Positions 15,851 to 24,348 of a stretch of 64,000 bases of DNA are shown piece after piece. The stretch spans positions 32,084 to 96,083 of the forward strand of contig JAFWSX010000006.1 of the NCBI GenBank assembly GCA_017519185.1, in the 5' to 3' direction. The DNA comes from Bacteroidales bacterium. Its GTDB lineage: Bacteria > Bacteroidota > Bacteroidia > Bacteroidales > UBA932. Made by a program: the position numbers and the translations under genes. The notes under the pieces are model-generated. The model saw only the letters and a list, made by a program, of their open reading frames with translations. It was not told the origin of the DNA and ran no database searches. Positions within the stretch are counted from its first letter, which is position 1, and each line of letters begins with the position of its first letter.

Positions 15851-17293
15851 TTATTGTTTCAGATATCTCCACTGGTCAAGGTCAAGGCGTATGAAGATGA
15901 ACAGCAGTATGGTGAAGGCCAGCAGCGACGATCCTCCGTAGCTCAGGAAGGGCAGGGGGATGCCGATAACAGGCATTAGTCCTATAGTCATGCAGATGTT
16001 GATGAGTATGTGCATCAGCAGGCAGCTTGCGACGCAGTAGCCGTAGATTCTCGTGAAGGCGTCGTCGTTCTGTTCTGCTTTGTTCAGGATGCGGGCAAGC
16101 AGCAGGAAATACAGTACCAGTACAGCAAGGGATCCGACGAATCCCCACTCTTCTCCGATGGTGCAGAAGATGAAGTCTGTAGTCTGCTCCGGCACAAAGT
16201 CGAAACGTGTCTGGGTGCCTTGCATGAATCCTTTGCCGAAGAGTCCGCCGGAACCTATGGCAATCAGCGACTGGTGCACGTTGTATCCAACGCCCTTGGG
16301 GTCGTCCTTCATGCCGAGCAGCACCTCTATGCGGGCTCTCTGGTGGTCCTGAAGCACATTGTTGAAGATGAACTGAACCGAAAAGATGAAGCCGGTGAAG
16401 ACTATGTAGCTCAGAAGGAGGAAGTGCAGGAACTGGTTCTTGTGGCGCAGCACCAGATCTTTCGCCAGGAAAAACAGCGCTGCCGCACAGCCTGCCAGGG
16501 CAACCCAGATATCAGCGGAGAAAGGATTCTTTGCTGCAACAGCATCGATGGAAAGTATCTTCGGCAGAAAAGCAAGGAATGTGACTGCGACAACAGTAAC
16601 AATGATGCCGAGAGGGGCCTGGTGCTGCTTGATGAAGTAGAGCAGCAGAAAACAGCCCGTCAGCACAAGTATAGCTACGAAGGGTGAGAAAACGAGTCCC
16701 AGTATGAATTCCAGCACTGCGAACAGGCCTGCCAGAAGGAACCATCCGCTCATTCCTTCCCTGAAGAAAACCAGCAGGAAGCCGATATAGACCAGCATCG
16801 AACCGGTCTCTTTCTCGAGCAGGATGAGCAGCATCGGGAGCCCTATCGTGGCGCAGGCTTTAATCCAGCAGTCCGTACGCTTGAACAAGAAGCCGTATTT
16901 GCCCATCAGGGCGGCAAGAGCCAGGGATGTGGTTATCTTAGAGAACTCAGCTGGCTGGAACTGGATGCCGCCGAGCGAAATCCAGGACTTGGAACCTTTC
17001 ACCTCTACTCCGATGACAATGGTTGCCAGCAGCAGTACAATCATCAGCCCATATACAATCCAGGCTGTAGCGTTGTAGATCTTTGACGGTATGATGAAAA
17101 TAATGGCAGCGGCAAGAGCTATGGAGATGCACATCCATATGAAGTGCATGCCGTATCTCTGGCTGAAGTCGAACAGGATAGAATTCTCGGCGTGGACAGA
17201 AGAGAAAATGTTGAGCCAGCCGAAAACGACGAGAACCAGATAGTAGGCTATCAGTTTCCAGTCAAGTTTGCGATATATAGATCCTGTACCCAT
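15851..17293 (-). CDS. rodA: Rod-shape SEDS peptidoglycan polymerase RodA
   Basis: 480-residue polytopic membrane protein of the SEDS family, which polymerises lipid II into glycan strands during elongation. Recognisable blocks are GSKSWISLGGIQFQPAEFSKI in the early half, then FVPEQTTDFIFCTIGEEWGF and the closing LPFLSYGGSSLL. It is longer than E. coli RodA (about 370) because of a middle insertion of further hydrophobic segments at about 180-320, as is usual in Bacteroidales. Its ATG overlaps the last base of the mrdA stop (TAATG), so the two partners are translationally coupled, matching the PBP2-RodA complex. Confidence 0.95.
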   Translation of the reverse strand: MGTGSIYRKLDWKLIAYYLVLVVFGWLNIFSSVHAENSILFDFSQRYGMHFIWMCISIALAAAIIFIIPSKIYNATAWIVYGLMIVLLLATIVIGVEVKGSKSWISLGGIQFQPAEFSKITTSLALAALMGKYGFLFKRTDCWIKACATIGLPMLLILLEKETGSMLVYIGFLLVFFREGMSGWFLLAGLFAVLEFILGLVFSPFVAILVLTGCFLLLYFIKQHQAPLGIIVTVVAVTFLAFLPKILSIDAVAAKNPFSADIWVALAGCAAALFFLAKDLVLRHKNQFLHFLLLSYIVFTGFIFSVQFIFNNVLQDHQRARIEVLLGMKDDPKGVGYNVHQSLIAIGSGGLFGKGFMQGTQTRFDFVPEQTTDFIFCTIGEEWGFVGSLAVLVLYFLLLARILNKAEQNDDAFTRIYGYCVASCLLMHILINICMTIGLMPVIGIPLPFLSYGGSSLLAFTILLFIFIRLDLDQWRYLKQ

Positions 17294-19131
17294 TATTTAG
17301 TCTTTACCCTGCTCAACAAATTAGCTTCGAACATCCTTTGTTCGAGATATTTCCTTTCACTGCATATTTCTCCGTTCAGGTATTTCTCCACCAACAGAGA
17401 TGCGATGGGGGCTGCCCATGTCGCTCCGAATCCTGCGTTTTCCACATATGCGACTACCGCGATCTTCGGGTTGTCCTTCGGGGCGAAACACATAAACACC
17501 GAGTGGTCGCTGCCGTGAGGGTTCTGCGCAGTACCGGTCTTTCCGCACATCACAATGCCGGGAATGGCCACCGACCTGGCAGTGGCTCCGGGGCCGCCCT
17601 GCACAGCCAGCTCCATACCCTTGACTACTTCAGGGAAGTATGTCGTGTCGACCATTGTATAGTGGCGGGTCGTGTAGGTGCTGTCCACCTCGTCGCCAGG
17701 ATTGTATTTCACATAATGGGGAGTATAGAAATAACCCCTGTTGGCTACGGTTGCGCACATATTCGCGAGGTGGAGCGGGGTGCAGCCGAGCTCTCCCTGG
17801 CCGATGGACAGTGAGATTATGGACAGCGATTTCCAGCGGTCCTTGCCGTGAATCTTGTCGTAGTATGCCCGGGTCGGTACGTTTCCTGCCAGCTCATAAG
17901 GGATGTCGGTTCCCAGTTTGGTGCCGAAGCCGAAAGACGTCACGTATTCCCTCCACTTGTCGAAGGCGTCACCTACGCTTGCGTATTTTGAGTTGTCGAG
18001 GATATTGCGCAGCACATAGCAGTAGTATGCATTGCAGGACATCATCAGCGACTGGTACATATCGATGGGTGAGACGTGGTTGTGGCAGCCCAGATGGACC
18101 CTGCCGACTGAATAACCGGCGTGGCAGGGATATTTGGTGTCAGGGGTGAGCACGCCTTCCTGCAGGCCTATGAGTCCGTTGACGACCTTGAAAACAGATC
18201 CCGGAGGCTGTGCAGACTGGACAGCCCTGTTGAACATCGGCTTGTAGGGGTCGTTGATGAGTTCCGAATAATATTTATTGATCTCGGCCAGCTGGGAGAC
18301 GTCGATACCGGGGCTGGAAACCATGGCCAGGATTTCGCCGGTAGAGGGCTCGATTGCCACAACGGAACCTACCTTGTTCTGCATCAGCTGCTGCCCGTAG
18401 GCCTGGAGATGCAGGTCGATCGTGGTCATCACATCGCTGCCGCCGACGGCTTCCTTGTCATAGATGCCGTCTTCGTAGTGCTCCTGTATACGGTTATGCG
18501 CGTCGCGGAGAAAGATTTCATATCCTTTCTCGCCCTTGAGTCGGTCTTCGAAGGCCATCTCCATTCCAGTTTTGCCTGCGAAATCGCCCATTGCATAGCC
18601 CTCGTGGGTGTTCAGGAAGTTCTGGTCTACTTCACTGATATATCCAAGCAGGTTGCCTCCGGAGTTGACCGGGTAGGCACGTGCGGTGCGGACCACGGCG
18701 TCAAAGCCGGGGAACATATAGCTTTTCTCGGCGAACTTGTCGTACATCTCACCGGGAACCTGTTTGAGGAATGTGACCGAACCAAAACCGATGCGGCTGC
18801 GGTATCTCTTGTAGTAGTCGAAACGCTCCTTGACAAATTCAGGGTCCAGGTCGAATATCTCGCAGAAGGCGAGGGTATCGAAGGGCTGCACGTCGATGGG
18901 CACCACTTCGAGGTCGTAGATGATCTTGTTGTCTACTATGATTTCGCCGTTGCGGTCGAGGATACGGCCGCGGGCAGGGTAGTTGATCTTGTATTTGAGG
19001 GCGTTGTTCTCAGCGTTGATGCGATATTTGTCCTCAATTATCTGCACGTAGAAAAGCCTGCTGATGACTGCCAGGAACGCAATCGCTATAGCGGCCAGGA
19101 GTATGTTCTTTCTGCTGATGGAAAGTGCCAT
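17293..19131 (-). CDS. mrdA: Penicillin-binding protein 2, elongation transpeptidase
   Basis: 612-residue class B PBP that cross-links peptidoglycan in the elongasome. It has one N-terminal membrane helix (about 9-28), a pedestal domain with the R-G-x-I-x-D-R-N-G block at 54-62, and a transpeptidase domain from about 250. The active-site motifs are intact: SxxK at 312-315 (PPGSVFK), SxN at 365-367 (SCN) and KTG at 531-533. It lies between mreD and rodA with 3 bases and a 1-base overlap respectively. Beta-lactams such as mecillinam target this family. Confidence 0.96.
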   Translation of the reverse strand: MALSISRKNILLAAIAIAFLAVISRLFYVQIIEDKYRINAENNALKYKINYPARGRILDRNGEIIVDNKIIYDLEVVPIDVQPFDTLAFCEIFDLDPEFVKERFDYYKRYRSRIGFGSVTFLKQVPGEMYDKFAEKSYMFPGFDAVVRTARAYPVNSGGNLLGYISEVDQNFLNTHEGYAMGDFAGKTGMEMAFEDRLKGEKGYEIFLRDAHNRIQEHYEDGIYDKEAVGGSDVMTTIDLHLQAYGQQLMQNKVGSVVAIEPSTGEILAMVSSPGIDVSQLAEINKYYSELINDPYKPMFNRAVQSAQPPGSVFKVVNGLIGLQEGVLTPDTKYPCHAGYSVGRVHLGCHNHVSPIDMYQSLMMSCNAYYCYVLRNILDNSKYASVGDAFDKWREYVTSFGFGTKLGTDIPYELAGNVPTRAYYDKIHGKDRWKSLSIISLSIGQGELGCTPLHLANMCATVANRGYFYTPHYVKYNPGDEVDSTYTTRHYTMVDTTYFPEVVKGMELAVQGGPGATARSVAIPGIVMCGKTGTAQNPHGSDHSVFMCFAPKDNPKIAVVAYVENAGFGATWAAPIASLLVEKYLNGEICSERKYLEQRMFEANLLSRVKTK

Positions 19132-19134
19132 GCC

Positions 19135-19647
19135 TTATCTTCGTGAGTTGAACATAGAATAATCGAGGGCAAGTATGATGACAAGATTGGCGGCACAGCT
19201 GAGCACAAACCTTAGAAGAGTGGTCTGCAAGCTTTCCATACCCACCGAATCGAGGCAAATGTAAACTATGAAGTATACCGCGAGGGAAGCCAGGATGAAG
19301 TTGATGTGTCTCAGGACACCGGCTTCCTGGATGGTCGGAATGACCGCCCTTTCGAGGTTGTCCTTGCTGAAGCAGGCAGCATACAACGGTTTGCGGGCCG
19401 CTGCAAGCGCCACGGCTGCAGCGGCATTGAGCCCTGTTATGCCGTCGCAAAGCACATCTACGACAAGCCCGCACGCAAATGCTATGATCATCGAAACGCC
19501 CGTCTCCTGATAGAGCGGGAGATAGATCACCAGCAGCGGAAGGCAGCACAGGTAGATGTACGGCCCGACGTTCACATAGCCAGACAGGACTATCTGGATC
19601 AGAAGCAGAATGGCACAGAACAATATGCGGCCCCAGTTATCTTTCAT
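19135..19647 (-). CDS. mreD: Rod shape-determining protein MreD
   Basis: 170-residue inner-membrane protein with about five hydrophobic helices, the elongasome component that links MreC to the PBP2-RodA pair. The sequence is weakly conserved in the family; the call rests on size, hydrophobic profile (LLIQIVLSGYV, CCLPLLVIYLPLY) and position between mreC and mrdA. The start is placed at ATG 19647 (MKDNWGRILF), overlapping the end of mreC by 11 bases; an upstream start nine codons earlier would add only the arginine-rich KSWKRRRR. Confidence 0.9.
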   Translation of the reverse strand: MKDNWGRILFCAILLLIQIVLSGYVNVGPYIYLCCLPLLVIYLPLYQETGVSMIIAFACGLVVDVLCDGITGLNAAAAVALAAARKPLYAACFSKDNLERAVIPTIQEAGVLRHINFILASLAVYFIVYICLDSVGMESLQTTLLRFVLSCAANLVIILALDYSMFNSRR

Positions 19648-20470
19648 CCTTCTCCTCCTTTTCCAGCTCTTCAATTTCTTCGCGGTCGTTGTTGGCTACT
19701 ACATAGACGTGACGCAGTGATGTGAAATCCTGAAACAAGTCGATTTCCAGGTTGAGGTACATACCGCTCACCGGCTTGATCTTGCTGATGACTCCCACTG
19801 GGATGTCGGGAGGGAAGATGCTCGAGTGTCCGCTTGTGGCTACAGAGTCTCCGATGGCCGCTCCGCAGTAGAGCGAGATCTCGGTCAGCGTTGCCTTGTG
19901 GGGATTGACTCCTTCCCAGCGGAGCAGGCCGAAATGGTCGCTCTTGGTGAGTCGGGCGCTGATGGACTGCTCGGTGTTCAGGAATGAGATTACGTACGAA
20001 TAGTTGTCGCTTACTGCATCTATGATGCCGACTACGCCGTTGGCGGTTACTACGCCCATCCCCTCTTCAATGCCCGCACGGGACCCTTTGTCGATAAGCA
20101 GATAGTTGTGCTGCTTGCCACGGGTACTCTTGACGATGTCTGCAGACTTGTATGAATAAATGCCCGGCAGATGGTCGAAAACCGAATCAGGCTCAGTTTC
20201 CTGGGCAGCGCGGGCCTCATAAAGACTCAACTGGTGCCGGAGGTCTTCGTTCTCCTGCACCAGTGCAAGATTGTCTTTCTTGAGTGAAAAATAATACCTG
20301 ATGTCACTGGTTTTCTGCCAGAGGGAAGCCTGGGCCTCCCTGATTCCACCCAATATCCTGTAACGCTGCACAACGCTGTTGTTGGCAATCATCACCAGGC
20401 ACAGTACCTCCAGTGCAATGAATACCAAAACAGTAACTGCATTACGGACAAGGGCGGGGCGACCTGTCAT
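19637..20470 (-). CDS. mreC: Rod shape-determining protein MreC
   Basis: 277-residue bitopic periplasmic protein with one N-terminal helix (about 10-30), a short coiled coil (about 60-85, DNLALVQENEDLRHQLSLYEA) and a beta-rich C-domain with the family pattern GVVTANGVVGIIDAVSDNYS. It scaffolds MreB filaments to PBP2-RodA. The tail is strongly acidic and basic (EEIEELEKEEKDER). The gene overlaps mreB by four bases (ATGA) and mreD by 11 bases. Confidence 0.95.
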   Translation of the reverse strand: MTGRPALVRNAVTVLVFIALEVLCLVMIANNSVVQRYRILGGIREAQASLWQKTSDIRYYFSLKKDNLALVQENEDLRHQLSLYEARAAQETEPDSVFDHLPGIYSYKSADIVKSTRGKQHNYLLIDKGSRAGIEEGMGVVTANGVVGIIDAVSDNYSYVISFLNTEQSISARLTKSDHFGLLRWEGVNPHKATLTEISLYCGAAIGDSVATSGHSSIFPPDIPVGVISKIKPVSGMYLNLEIDLFQDFTSLRHVYVVANNDREEIEELEKEEKDER

Positions 20471-21486
20471 CTAAACAGGAATTTATATGTTGCAGTGTTC
20501 TTCAGCGCCTGGCAGGTGCCGCGGGCAACGGCTCGGAGCGGGTCCTCTGAAACGTGGAACGGAATGTTGATCTTCTTGGCGAGCCTCTGGTCAAGACCTT
20601 TGAGCAATGCGCCGCCGCCGGTCAGGAAGATGCCCTTGTGCACGATGTCGGCATAAAGCTCGGGCGGGGTCTTCTCCAGCACGGTGAGGATGGCTGTCTC
20701 AAGCCTTACGAGAGATTTATCAAGGCAGTGTGCAATCTCCTGAGAGGTTACTTCGGCCTCTACGGGGTGGGCGGTCATCAGGTTAGGTCCGCTTACGATG
20801 TACGGATCCGGGGTCTCGTCGAGCTCGGCGATGGCAGCGCCGATCTTGATCTTGATGTCCTCGGCAGTGATCTCACCGACCTTGATGTTGTGCTGCTGCC
20901 TCATATATTGCTGGATGTCGCTCGTGAAGACGTCTCCTGCGGTACGGATGCTTTCGCTTGCAACGATGCCTCCGAGGGAGATGACTGCGACTTCAGTGGT
21001 ACCGCCTCCGATGTCGACTACCATATTGCCTGAAGGAGCGGTGACGTCAAGTCCGATACCCAGGGCTGCAGCCATAGGCTCGAACATCATATACACGTCG
21101 CGGCCTCCGGCGTGTTCGCAGGAGTCACGGACGGCACGGATCTCTACTTCAGTACTTCCCTTAGGGATGCTGACAACGATCTTGAGGTTAGGGGCGAAGA
21201 GGGTGCGCTTGCGGTTGATCATCTTGATGAACTCCCTGAGCATCAGCTCTGCAGCCTCGAAGTCTGCGATCACGCCATCCTTGAGGGGCCTGACGGTGCG
21301 GATAGTCGGGTTTGTACGTTCGTGCATCAGCTTGGCCTGGGTGCCCACTGCGATGGGTTTGTTGGTGGGGATGTCGATGGCCACGATAGAGGGCTCATCG
21401 ATAACCTTCTTGTCATTCATGAAAATGACGAGGTTGGCTGTGCCAAGGTCGATAGCAAGTTCTTGGGTTAGAAACGAGAATGCCAT
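20467..21486 (-). CDS. mreB: Rod shape-determining actin homologue MreB
   Basis: 339-residue bacterial actin that forms membrane-associated filaments guiding lateral wall growth. Phosphate-binding loops are DLGTANLVIF near residue 13 and DIGGGTTEVAVISLGG near 160; the connecting block AGGRDVYMMFEPMAAALG and the GGGALLKGLDQ adenosine motif are also clear. The N-terminal MAFSFLTQ could serve as the membrane-contact amphipathic end. It is 20 bases downstream of purH on the same strand with no obvious promoter between, so it is probably cotranscribed with purH. Confidence 0.97.
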   Translation of the reverse strand: MAFSFLTQELAIDLGTANLVIFMNDKKVIDEPSIVAIDIPTNKPIAVGTQAKLMHERTNPTIRTVRPLKDGVIADFEAAELMLREFIKMINRKRTLFAPNLKIVVSIPKGSTEVEIRAVRDSCEHAGGRDVYMMFEPMAAALGIGLDVTAPSGNMVVDIGGGTTEVAVISLGGIVASESIRTAGDVFTSDIQQYMRQQHNIKVGEITAEDIKIKIGAAIAELDETPDPYIVSGPNLMTAHPVEAEVTSQEIAHCLDKSLVRLETAILTVLEKTPPELYADIVHKGIFLTGGGALLKGLDQRLAKKINIPFHVSEDPLRAVARGTCQALKNTATYKFLFR

Positions 21487-21506
21487 ATTGATTTTTAATT
21501 TGTTTT

Positions 21507-23036
21507 CTAGTGTTTGAAATGTCTGAATCCGGTGATGACCATGGCAATGCCATGCTTGTCGCAGTAATCTACGCTTTCCTGGTCCCTTATGCTGCCGCCC
21601 GGGTGGATGACAGCCGTGATGCCTGCCTGGTCTGCGATCTCGACGCAGTCAGGGAAGGGGAAGAAGGCGTCAGAGGCCATTACGGCTCCTTTCAGGTCAA
21701 AGCCGAAACTGAGGGCTTTGGCGATGGCCTGCCTGAGCGCGTCAACCCTTGAAGTCTGGCCGACGCCGCTGGCGAGCAGCATGCCGTCTTTGGCCAGCAC
21801 GATGGAATTTGACTTAGAATGCTTCACCAGCTTGTTTGCGAACAGCAGGTCGGCAATCTGAGCATCAGTAGGAACGACCTTGGTGACAGGCTTGAGGTCG
21901 TCGGGAGTCTCACACTTGGTGTCCCTTTCCTGCACGAGGGCTCCGCCCAGCATTGAACGGAACTTGATGGCTGAAGGAACGGTGCCCCGGGTGACGAGTA
22001 CGATACGGTTCTTTTTCTGGCAGAGAGTCTCGAGCGCTTCCGGAGAATAGTCGGGAGCGATGATGACTTCGAAGAAAATCTTGTTGATTTCCTCAGCCAC
22101 AGACTCGTCTATCGGCCTGTTGGCGATGATGATGCCGCCGAAAGCAGAAACAGGGTCGCCAGCGAGGGCATCTTTCCAGGCCTCAGCCATAGAGGGCCTT
22201 GAGGCGCAGCCACAGGCATTGTTGTGCTTGATGATGGCTACCGTAGGCTCAGAGAAATCGGAAATCAGCTCGATGGCAGCCTCGATGTCAAGCATATTGT
22301 TGTATGAAATCTCCTTGCCGTGAAGCTGCTCGGGAAGAGTGGATGCGTCACCGTAGAACGCAGCGTTCTGGTGAGGATTTTCACCGTAGCGCAGATGTGT
22401 TGACGATGTGTAGCTCCTTGCGAACATATCCACCTCGCCGTCCGAGTTGAGGTAGTTGAAGATGGCAGTATCGTAGGAACTGCTCACCGAGAATGCGTAC
22501 TTGGCGAATGAGAGCCTGTCTTCCTCGCTTGTGCAGCATTCTTTCTCCTTCAGCACGCTGAGCAGCTTGCCGTAGCATTCCTTGCAAGGCACGATGACTA
22601 CGTCCTTGTAGTTCTTTGCGGCGCCGCGGATGAGGCTGATGCCTCCGATGTCGATTTTCTCGATTATTTCCTGATGAGAGGCTCCCTTTGCAACATACTC
22701 CTCGAAGGGATAAAGGTCGACGATCACGAGATCAAGCGCCGGGATGTCATATTGTTTCATCTGCTCCTGGTCGGTTGCGTTGTCGCGCCTTGCAAGGATG
22801 CCGCCGAATATCTTGGGATGGAGGGTCTTGACCCTGCCGCCGAGGATTGAAGGGTATCCTGTGACATCTTCGACCTTTGTCACCTTGAAGCCTTTCTGGG
22901 CCAGGAAATCATAGGTTCCGCCGGTTGAGTAGAGGGCAACTCCGTGGCTTGCAAGGAGGCTGGCAATCTCTTCGATGCCGTCCTTGTAGTACACCGAAAT
23001 GAGTGCAGAAGTTATCTTTTTCAGTTCTGGATTCAT
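21507..23036 (-). CDS. purH: Bifunctional AICAR transformylase/IMP cyclohydrolase
   Basis: Catalyses the last two steps of IMP synthesis: formyl transfer from 10-formyl-THF to AICAR, then ring closure. The 509-residue product has full family length. The N-terminal MGS-like cyclohydrolase domain (about 1-190) has STGGTYDFL, GGRVKTLHPKI and the IDIGG block. The transformylase domain has RYGENPHQNAAFY, VAIIKHNNACGCA, the catalytic lysine-histidine pair (K-H-N-N) and SDAFFPFPD. It heads the chain purH-mreBCD-mrdA-rodA-gcvP and is divergent from ispD. Confidence 0.97.
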   Translation of the reverse strand: MNPELKKITSALISVYYKDGIEEIASLLASHGVALYSTGGTYDFLAQKGFKVTKVEDVTGYPSILGGRVKTLHPKIFGGILARRDNATDQEQMKQYDIPALDLVIVDLYPFEEYVAKGASHQEIIEKIDIGGISLIRGAAKNYKDVVIVPCKECYGKLLSVLKEKECCTSEEDRLSFAKYAFSVSSSYDTAIFNYLNSDGEVDMFARSYTSSTHLRYGENPHQNAAFYGDASTLPEQLHGKEISYNNMLDIEAAIELISDFSEPTVAIIKHNNACGCASRPSMAEAWKDALAGDPVSAFGGIIIANRPIDESVAEEINKIFFEVIIAPDYSPEALETLCQKKNRIVLVTRGTVPSAIKFRSMLGGALVQERDTKCETPDDLKPVTKVVPTDAQIADLLFANKLVKHSKSNSIVLAKDGMLLASGVGQTSRVDALRQAIAKALSFGFDLKGAVMASDAFFPFPDCVEIADQAGITAVIHPGGSIRDQESVDYCDKHGIAMVITGFRHFKH

Positions 23037-23054
23037 GGTAAAGTCTTAATCGTA

Positions 23055-23062
23055 CAAAAGTA
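23055..23062 (-). promoter_or_regulatory. -7 promoter box of the purH-mre chain
   Basis: Minus-strand TACTTTTG, perfect to TAnnTTTG, 18 bases before the purH ATG. Back to back with the ispD box 23 bases away. Confidence 0.5.
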
Positions 23063-23085
23063 GCTAAAATGACTTAATAATTACT

Positions 23086-23093
23086 TAATTTTG
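23086..23093 (+). promoter_or_regulatory. -7 promoter box of ispD
   Basis: Plus-strand TAATTTTG, perfect to TAnnTTTG, 17 bases before the ispD ATG at 23111. Confidence 0.5.
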
Positions 23094-23110
23094 TACACAC
23101 TTTATCCACA

Positions 23111-23776
23111 ATGGAAAGAAAAAGATTCGCCGTCATCGTGGCCGCCGGTTCGGGCACGAGAATGAATTCAAAAATACCCAAGCAATTTATTGAAATTGCA
23201 GGGAAACCGGTACTGCGCCATACCGTGGAAAAGTTCCTTGCGATGAGCGTGCCTGTCGACATAATCATCGTTATGTCAGAAGAATACAAAGAATACTGGA
23301 AAGACTATTGCCGCTGCAGCGACTTTTTGGAAAAGTATATACTGCCCACCGGAGGCTTTACCCGTTTCCACTCCGTAAAGAATGCGCTCGAATACGTTCC
23401 GGACGGAGCACTCGTAGCCATCCACGACGGGGTCCGGCCGTTCGTTACACCCGAGTTTTTGGAGGGCCTTTTCGAAGAGGCTGAAAAGTGCGGGGCGGTT
23501 GCTCCGGCGGTGCCTCTCGTGGAGAGCATCAGGGAAGTCACAGAATCCGGAAGCATTCCTGCTGACAGGAGCCGGTTCCTGTCTGTCCAGACGCCCCAGG
23601 TTTTCCATTCAGAAATCCTTAAAAAGGCTTATGCCCAGTCATACGACACTTCCTTCACTGATGATCTGACCGTCGTGCAGAAAGCAGGCTACCCCATAAA
23701 AACTGTAGAGGGGCTGCGTTACAATGTGAAGATTACAACTCCGGAAGACCTGCGTCTTGCAGAGGCTTTACTTTGA
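23111..23776 (+). CDS. ispD: 2-C-methyl-D-erythritol 4-phosphate cytidylyltransferase
   Basis: Third enzyme of the MEP isoprenoid pathway, coupling MEP with CTP. The 221 residues match the family length. The nucleotide-binding loop VIVAAGSGTRMNSKIPKQF is at 9-27 with the conserved R and K residues, HDGVRPF is near 100-106, and the QTPQVFHS block and TDDLTVVQKAGY close the active site. It is a single gene between divergent purH and a convergent Lrp-type regulator; the two 3' ends overlap by nine bases. It supplies the isoprenoid carrier that UppP recycles. Confidence 0.96.
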   Translation: MERKRFAVIVAAGSGTRMNSKIPKQFIEIAGKPVLRHTVEKFLAMSVPVDIIIVMSEEYKEYWKDYCRCSDFLEKYILPTGGFTRFHSVKNALEYVPDGALVAIHDGVRPFVTPEFLEGLFEEAEKCGAVAPAVPLVESIREVTESGSIPADRSRFLSVQTPQVFHSEILKKAYAQSYDTSFTDDLTVVQKAGYPIKTVEGLRYNVKITTPEDLRLAEALL

Positions 23777-24313
23777 GCCTTTTTTGCGGCTTTCCTTCCT
23801 GACCTGGGGAGTTTTGTTCGCCGGAAGTTTCGCGTAGGATGCGTCGTCGACGAATACCTGCCTTTCTATGGCTTCCTCAAGTGAAATCCAGGTCTCAGTA
23901 CGTTCCACTCCGTCAATGTTCTGGATGGTGTCGATGAGGATGTGCATCAGGTCGTCGTTGTCCTTGCAATAGATTTTCAGCATCAGGGCGTGGTTGCCTG
24001 TGATGAAGTGGCACTCTACGATCTCGGGGATATGCCTGAGGGACTCAATCACCTGGGAATAGGCATTGGCCCTGGAAAGGCTTACGCCCATAAAAGCGCA
24101 AACGTTGAGGCCGAGTGCCTGAGGCTTGACGAGAAGTCTGGAGCCGGTGATGATGCCCATCTGCTCCATTTTACGGACGCGCTGGTGGATGGCTGCGCCG
24201 GATATGCCGCATTCGCGGGCGATTTCAAGGAACGGGAGCCTTGCGTTTTTGATGAGGAATGAAAGTATCCTTCTGTCAGTTGCGTCAAGCTGATGTGTTA
24301 TCGTTGCGGTCAT
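23768..24313 (-). CDS. Lrp/AsnC family transcriptional regulator
   Basis: 181 residues. An N-terminal winged helix-turn-helix at about 11-62 (LDATDRRILSFLIKNARLPFLEIARECGISGAAIHQRVRKM) precedes an AsnC-type ligand-binding/oligomerisation domain at about 75-150 (VIESLRHIPEIVECHFITGNHALMLKIYCKD). A basic tail of about 30 residues rich in lysine and arginine extends beyond the usual end of the family and could add DNA contact. Its ligand is probably an amino acid, but which one cannot be told. It has its own promoter box at 24333-24340. The overlap with ispD at the 3' ends is nine bases. Confidence 0.92.
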   Translation of the reverse strand: MTATITHQLDATDRRILSFLIKNARLPFLEIARECGISGAAIHQRVRKMEQMGIITGSRLLVKPQALGLNVCAFMGVSLSRANAYSQVIESLRHIPEIVECHFITGNHALMLKIYCKDNDDLMHILIDTIQNIDGVERTETWISLEEAIERQVFVDDASYAKLPANKTPQVRKESRKKGSK

Positions 24314-24332
24314 AGTCCTGGGTTTGAATGTC

Positions 24333-24340
24333 CAAAATTA
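24333..24340 (-). promoter_or_regulatory. -7 promoter box of the Lrp-type regulator
   Basis: Minus-strand TAATTTTG, perfect to TAnnTTTG, 19 bases before the ATG at 24313. Confidence 0.5.
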
Positions 24341-24348
24341 CTAAAAAA

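Noticed and set aside
18121..19146. Open frame of about 340 codons on the plus strand inside mrdA
   Set aside because: It is antisense to a complete, motif-intact PBP2 gene and the translation shows no family features; long antisense frames arise from the codon bias here.
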